A DNA stretch of 8,392 bases. Origin: an uncultured Campylobacter sp. (GTDB lineage: Bacteria; Campylobacterota; Campylobacteria; Campylobacterales; Campylobacteraceae). The stretch is taken from positions 1 through 8,392 of the forward strand of contig NZ_CAJPMA010000076.1 in the NCBI RefSeq assembly GCF_905371695.1. The letters run 5' to 3'. Positions 5,474 to 8,392 of this stretch are shown piece after piece. A program made the translations under genes and the position numbers. Numbering within the stretch: the first letter of the stretch is position 1; the number at the start of each line of letters is the position of its first letter. The notes beneath the pieces were generated by a model. The model saw only the letters and a program-made list of their open reading frames with translations. It did not search any database and was not told the DNA's origin.

Positions 5474-6079
5474 TTACTCTTTTTGGTTTGGATTATTTGA
5501 AATTTTATCGTTAATCATCTTTTTTGCATTCATTGCAATATCGGTGATTTTCTTATTAGAGTCACTTAAAATTTCTTGTATTCTAGCCGAATCATCTTTT
5601 TTAAATATTTTTAAATTTTCACTAAAGTCCTCATCATTAATGTCAAAATAAGCGACTGATTCAAAAGATAGTTTTGAGGCTATTAGGACTTGCGGGAACG
5701 CATTTTTATAAGAATTATAGCTTTTTACCTCAGCATTGTAGCTTTCACGTTTATTTAGGAGTTCGCTCTCGATTTTTTCTAACTGCGACATTAGCATTTG
5801 ATATGTTTCGTTAGCCTTTAGTTCCGGAAAGGCTTGAGCCAAAGCAGCTACTTTTGCGACTCCATTTCCAGAAACGCCAAGTTGAATCATTTGTTCGCTA
5901 CTTGCATAATCTTTGGCTATATCTATTATTTGATTTGATAGATCTAAACGTTTTTTGAGCGTAGCTTGGATATTTGCGAAGCTCTCTCTGATGTTTTGCA
6001 TCATTAATTGTAGTTTATTGTATATTTTAATAATATAAGCCGCTAGGGCAATAACAACAACAATTATAGTAATAAGCAT
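5474..6079 (-). CDS. lemA: LemA family membrane-anchored protein
   Basis: This 201-residue protein begins with a single N-terminal membrane helix (MLITIIVVVIALAAYIIKIY) and continues as a long helical coiled bundle. LemA landmarks are YNKLQLMMQNIRESFANIQ with the KKRLDLSNQI segment (20-51), AQAFPELKAN (81-90), NKRESYNAEVKSYNSYKNAFP (109-129) and a VAYFDI element (142-147). The C-terminal 40-50 residues are polar and lysine-rich, and differ from the shorter tails of many LemA proteins. Function is poorly defined in bacteria; the protein is expected to be inserted with most of it on one face of the inner membrane. The start is supported by AAAAAGGAG seven bases upstream. No htpX or TPM-domain partner, often found beside lemA, is visible; its neighbours are nifJ and a DNA glycosylase. 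It is markedly AT-rich (about one-third GC, some stretches below 30%) against GC-richer flanks. Confidence 0.87.
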   Translation of the reverse strand: MLITIIVVVIALAAYIIKIYNKLQLMMQNIRESFANIQATLKKRLDLSNQIIDIAKDYASSEQMIQLGVSGNGVAKVAALAQAFPELKANETYQMLMSQLEKIESELLNKRESYNAEVKSYNSYKNAFPQVLIASKLSFESVAYFDINDEDFSENLKIFKKDDSARIQEILSDSNKKITDIAMNAKKMINDKISNNPNQKE

Positions 6080-6104
6080 CTTTGCTCCTTTTTACTTGTT
6101 TTAA

Positions 6105-6202
6105 GATATACGATTTTGACTTTTTACGACTTAATTTCACTTTAAGGATTTAGAAACTTGCTTATTTTTTTTGTGGGTTATTTTATTTTTTAAGTGAAAT
6201 TA
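6105..6202 (-). promoter_or_regulatory. lemA upstream region with inverted repeat
   Basis: On the minus strand a weak -10-like TATATC (6110-6105) lies 26 bases before the lemA ATG. Upstream is an 11-bp inverted repeat: TAATTTCACTT (6132-6142) and its reverse complement AAGTGAAATTA (6192-6202), 49 bp apart. This could be a pair of regulator half-sites or a large loop. The base composition is AT-rich, so chance is possible. Confidence 0.3.
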
Positions 6203-6203
6203 T

Positions 6204-6249
6204 CTAAAAACAAAATTCTCCCACATGATAAATTTAAGCGGGAGAATTT
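6204..6249 (-). terminator. rho-independent terminator of nifJ
   Basis: On the minus strand, five bases after the nifJ stop, AAATTCTCCC (6249-6240) pairs perfectly with GGGAGAATTT (6222-6213) over a 17-nt loop. It is followed by TGTTTTTAGA, giving a T-rich tail. The 10-bp perfect stem, T tract and position make this the clearest terminator in the window. It separates nifJ from lemA. Confidence 0.85.
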
Positions 6250-6254
6250 ACTCT

Positions 6255-8392
6255 TTACTCGGCTACGCTGCCGGCAGAGGCATCCTCGGCGCTTTCAGGC
6301 GCGCTAGACTCGATCTCGTCGCTAAAGTCAGCCAAGCTTAGGCGTTTTAGCTGACGGTAGCGTCTTTGTGCGTCGGCCTTGTTTTTAGCCAGCAGCTCGT
6401 CCGCGTGCTGCGGATTGGTTTTCTTAAGCGAGTTGTAGCGAACCTCGTTTAGCAAAAACTCCTCGTAAAGCGACCAATCAGGATCTTTTGAGGTCATTTT
6501 GAGCGGATTTTTGCCCTCTTTGATTAGGCGCGGATCGTAGACGTAGGTCGGCCAGTAGCCGCATTTGGTCGCTAGCTCGCCTTGACCGCCCGAGAGCGCC
6601 ATGCCGCCTTTTATACCGTGCGCGATACACGGCGAATACGCTATCACGAGGCTAGGTCCGTCGTAGGCTTCGGCTGCGGCGATGGCTTTTATCGTGTTTG
6701 CCTGGCTGGCGTTTGAGTTGATTTGAGCTACGAAGATATTTCCGTAGGTCATCGCGATGTAGCCTAGATCTTTTTTTTGCATCGGCTTGCCGCTAGCGGT
6801 AAACTGCGCTATGGAGCCTGCGCGGCTTGATTTTGAGCTTTGGCCGCCGGTGTTTGAGTAGACCTCGGTGTCAAGCACGAGCACGTTTACGTTCTCGCCG
6901 CTAGCTAGCACGTGATCAAGCCCGCCAAAGCCGATGTCGTAGGCCCAGCCGTCGCCGCCGATGATCCACTGGGATTTTTTGACGAGATATCTTTTTAACT
7001 CTAAAATTTCTTTTACGCCCTCTACGCTTAAATTTTGCTCCAAAATCGGTGTTAAAATTTTAGCGATTTGCGTCGTTTTCTCGCCGTCGTTTTTGTGTGC
7101 GATCCAGTCGGAGTATAGCGCGGCTAGGGCATTTGGCGCGGCGTCTTTGGTGCGTAGCATGACGTCTTCGATACGGTGGCGCAGCGTCTCTACCGCGACG
7201 TTCATACCCATGCCAAACTCCGCGTTATCCTCAAATAGCGAATTCGCCCACGCTACGCCCTTGCCCTCTTTGTTCGTCGTATAAGGCGTCGAAGGCGCGC
7301 TACCGCCGTAGATCGAGCTACAACCGGTGGCGTTTGCCACGATCATACGGTCGCCGAAAAGTCTCGTAACAAGCCCGATATAAGGCGTCTCGCCGCATCC
7401 GGGACACGCACCGTGAAACTCAAATAGCGGCTGCGCAAATCCCACGCCCTTGACGCTATCTTTGCTCATCAGATCGTCTTTGTAGGTTACTTTTTTAAAT
7501 AAATAATCGGCGTTTTCCTGCTCGTGTCGCTCCATCTCCTCGGCTAGCGGTACCATGACGAGCGATTTTTCCTTGCTCGGGCAAATTTGAGCGCACAGCT
7601 CGCAGCCCGTGCAGTCAAGCGGGCTAACTTGGATTTTGTATTTTAGCCCTTTTACCTCTTTGCCTTTGGCGTCTAGGACGTGATCTTGCACGGTTTGCGG
7701 CGCGGCGGCGAGCTCGTTTTCGTCGATTAGAAACGGGCGGATCACCGCGTGCGGGCAGACGAAGGCGCACTGATTACACTGGATGCAGTTGCCCTCGATC
7801 CACTTCGGTACCATTACGCCGATACCGCGTTTTTCGTATTGCGTCGTGCCTGATTTAAAGTGTCCGTCCTCATAGCCCACAAATGCCGAAACGGGCAAGC
7901 TATCGCCCCTGGCGGCGTTGATAGGCTTGACGATTTTTTCTATAAATTCGTCGCCGACGTATTTCTCCTCGTTAGCGGCGTCATCCGTCAAATTTGCCCA
8001 GCTAGGATCTACTTCGACCTTGACCAGCCCATCCGCGCCCATATCGATAGCCTTGTAGTTCATCTCCACGATCGCTTCACCCTTTTTGGCATAGGCTTTG
8101 TGTGCGTACTCTTTCATGTATTTTTGCGCGTCGGCAAATGGGATGATGTCTGCAAGTTTAAAAAACGCCGACTGCATGATGGTATTCGTGCGGTTTTTTA
8201 GCCCGATCTCGCGAGCTAGCTTAGTGGCGTTGATGATGTAGAAATTTACTCTTTTCTCAGCTAAAATTTTCTTTACTTTATTAGGTAGTTTAGCGACCGT
8301 CTGCTCGGCGTCCCAGATCGAGTTTAGCAGGAACGTTCCGCCCTCGCGGATACCGTCTATGACGTCGTAAATTTCAAGATACGCCGCGACCG
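6255..8392 (-). CDS. nifJ: pyruvate:ferredoxin (flavodoxin) oxidoreductase, C-terminal 711 codons
   Basis: The frame stays open to the window's right edge, so the N-terminal ~480 residues of this ~1190-residue single-chain enzyme are outside. It converts pyruvate and CoA to acetyl-CoA, CO2 and reduced ferredoxin/flavodoxin. The visible part starts in domain III (GGTFLLNSIWDAEQ, then FYIINATKLAREIGLKNRTN). Counting from the internal Met at 8177, the two ferredoxin-type 4Fe-4S motifs are C131-C134-C137-C141 and C189-C192-C195-C199. The proximal cluster Cys are C258, C261, C286 and C517, with the same spacing as in the Desulfovibrio africanus enzyme. The thiamine-diphosphate motif runs from GDGWAYDIGFGGLDH (408-422) to SNTGGQ (441-446). 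All needed residues in this part are intact. After the family core (QLKRLS, about 614) there is an acidic, Ser/Ala/Glu-rich tail of about 26 residues. A strong terminator follows. GC is about 53%. Confidence 0.95.
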   Translation of the reverse strand, partial: VAAYLEIYDVIDGIREGGTFLLNSIWDAEQTVAKLPNKVKKILAEKRVNFYIINATKLAREIGLKNRTNTIMQSAFFKLADIIPFADAQKYMKEYAHKAYAKKGEAIVEMNYKAIDMGADGLVKVEVDPSWANLTDDAANEEKYVGDEFIEKIVKPINAARGDSLPVSAFVGYEDGHFKSGTTQYEKRGIGVMVPKWIEGNCIQCNQCAFVCPHAVIRPFLIDENELAAAPQTVQDHVLDAKGKEVKGLKYKIQVSPLDCTGCELCAQICPSKEKSLVMVPLAEEMERHEQENADYLFKKVTYKDDLMSKDSVKGVGFAQPLFEFHGACPGCGETPYIGLVTRLFGDRMIVANATGCSSIYGGSAPSTPYTTNKEGKGVAWANSLFEDNAEFGMGMNVAVETLRHRIEDVMLRTKDAAPNALAALYSDWIAHKNDGEKTTQIAKILTPILEQNLSVEGVKEILELKRYLVKKSQWIIGGDGWAYDIGFGGLDHVLASGENVNVLVLDTEVYSNTGGQSSKSSRAGSIAQFTASGKPMQKKDLGYIAMTYGNIFVAQINSNASQANTIKAIAAAEAYDGPSLVIAYSPCIAHGIKGGMALSGGQGELATKCGYWPTYVYDPRLIKEGKNPLKMTSKDPDWSLYEEFLLNEVRYNSLKKTNPQHADELLAKNKADAQRRYRQLKRLSLADFSDEIESSAPESAEDASAGSVAE

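Noticed and set aside
6961..7284. 107-residue plus-strand frame antisense to nifJ
   Set aside because: It lies wholly opposite a strongly conserved enzyme region and shows no start signal or family resemblance.
7860..8201. 113-residue plus-strand frame antisense to nifJ
   Set aside because: Same reasoning: the opposite strand encodes the conserved NifJ, including residues near the ferredoxin domain.

Overview
The window looks like chromosomal DNA of a Campylobacter species, probably from the oral/gut group around C. concisus, C. showae, C. rectus and C. curvus. Supporting signs are the very frequent AAATTT/CAAATTT words between genes, T-rich phased sequence upstream of TATAAT-like -10 boxes, a single-chain pyruvate:ferredoxin oxidoreductase, and protein families typical of Campylobacterota. 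Species was not determined.

Left block (1-2661, about 35-40% GC by hand estimate): a compact plus-strand operon. A DUF4810 lipoprotein, cut by the window edge at its lipobox, overlaps a GNA1162/DUF799 lipoprotein. These two normally sit beside a CsgG-like outer-membrane protein, which would lie just outside the window. After a 5-bp gap comes an EamA/DMT drug-metabolite transporter, then a short Sua5/YciO/YrdC-type protein that shares an ATGA stop/start overlap with it. Convergent to the operon is the last ~100 codons of an M3 oligoendopeptidase (pepF). Its 5' ~80% is missing and a stop codon sits at the break.

Right block (about 2660-8392): the composition changes abruptly at the pepF break to about 50-60% GC in most genes. 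A T-rich promoter drives a KefF-like flavodoxin-fold NAD(P)H oxidoreductase. A 394-bp gene-free stretch follows. All the remaining genes are on the minus strand. Reading leftward from the right edge they are nifJ (711 C-terminal codons, with a perfect-stem terminator), a LemA-family membrane protein, a family 6 DNA-deoxyinosine glycosylase, and an exported MORN-like repeat protein. lemA stands out as a low-GC gene between richer neighbours.

Functionally this is mostly accessory or housekeeping material: envelope lipoproteins, export, base-excision repair, redox metabolism and central carbon metabolism. I see no RNA genes, CRISPR arrays, transposases or att sites. The most notable points are the sharp recombination-like (or assembly) junction inside pepF, the secreted MORN-like protein with an almost exact 24-residue period and no visible toxin partner, and the two-lipoprotein module of unknown function.
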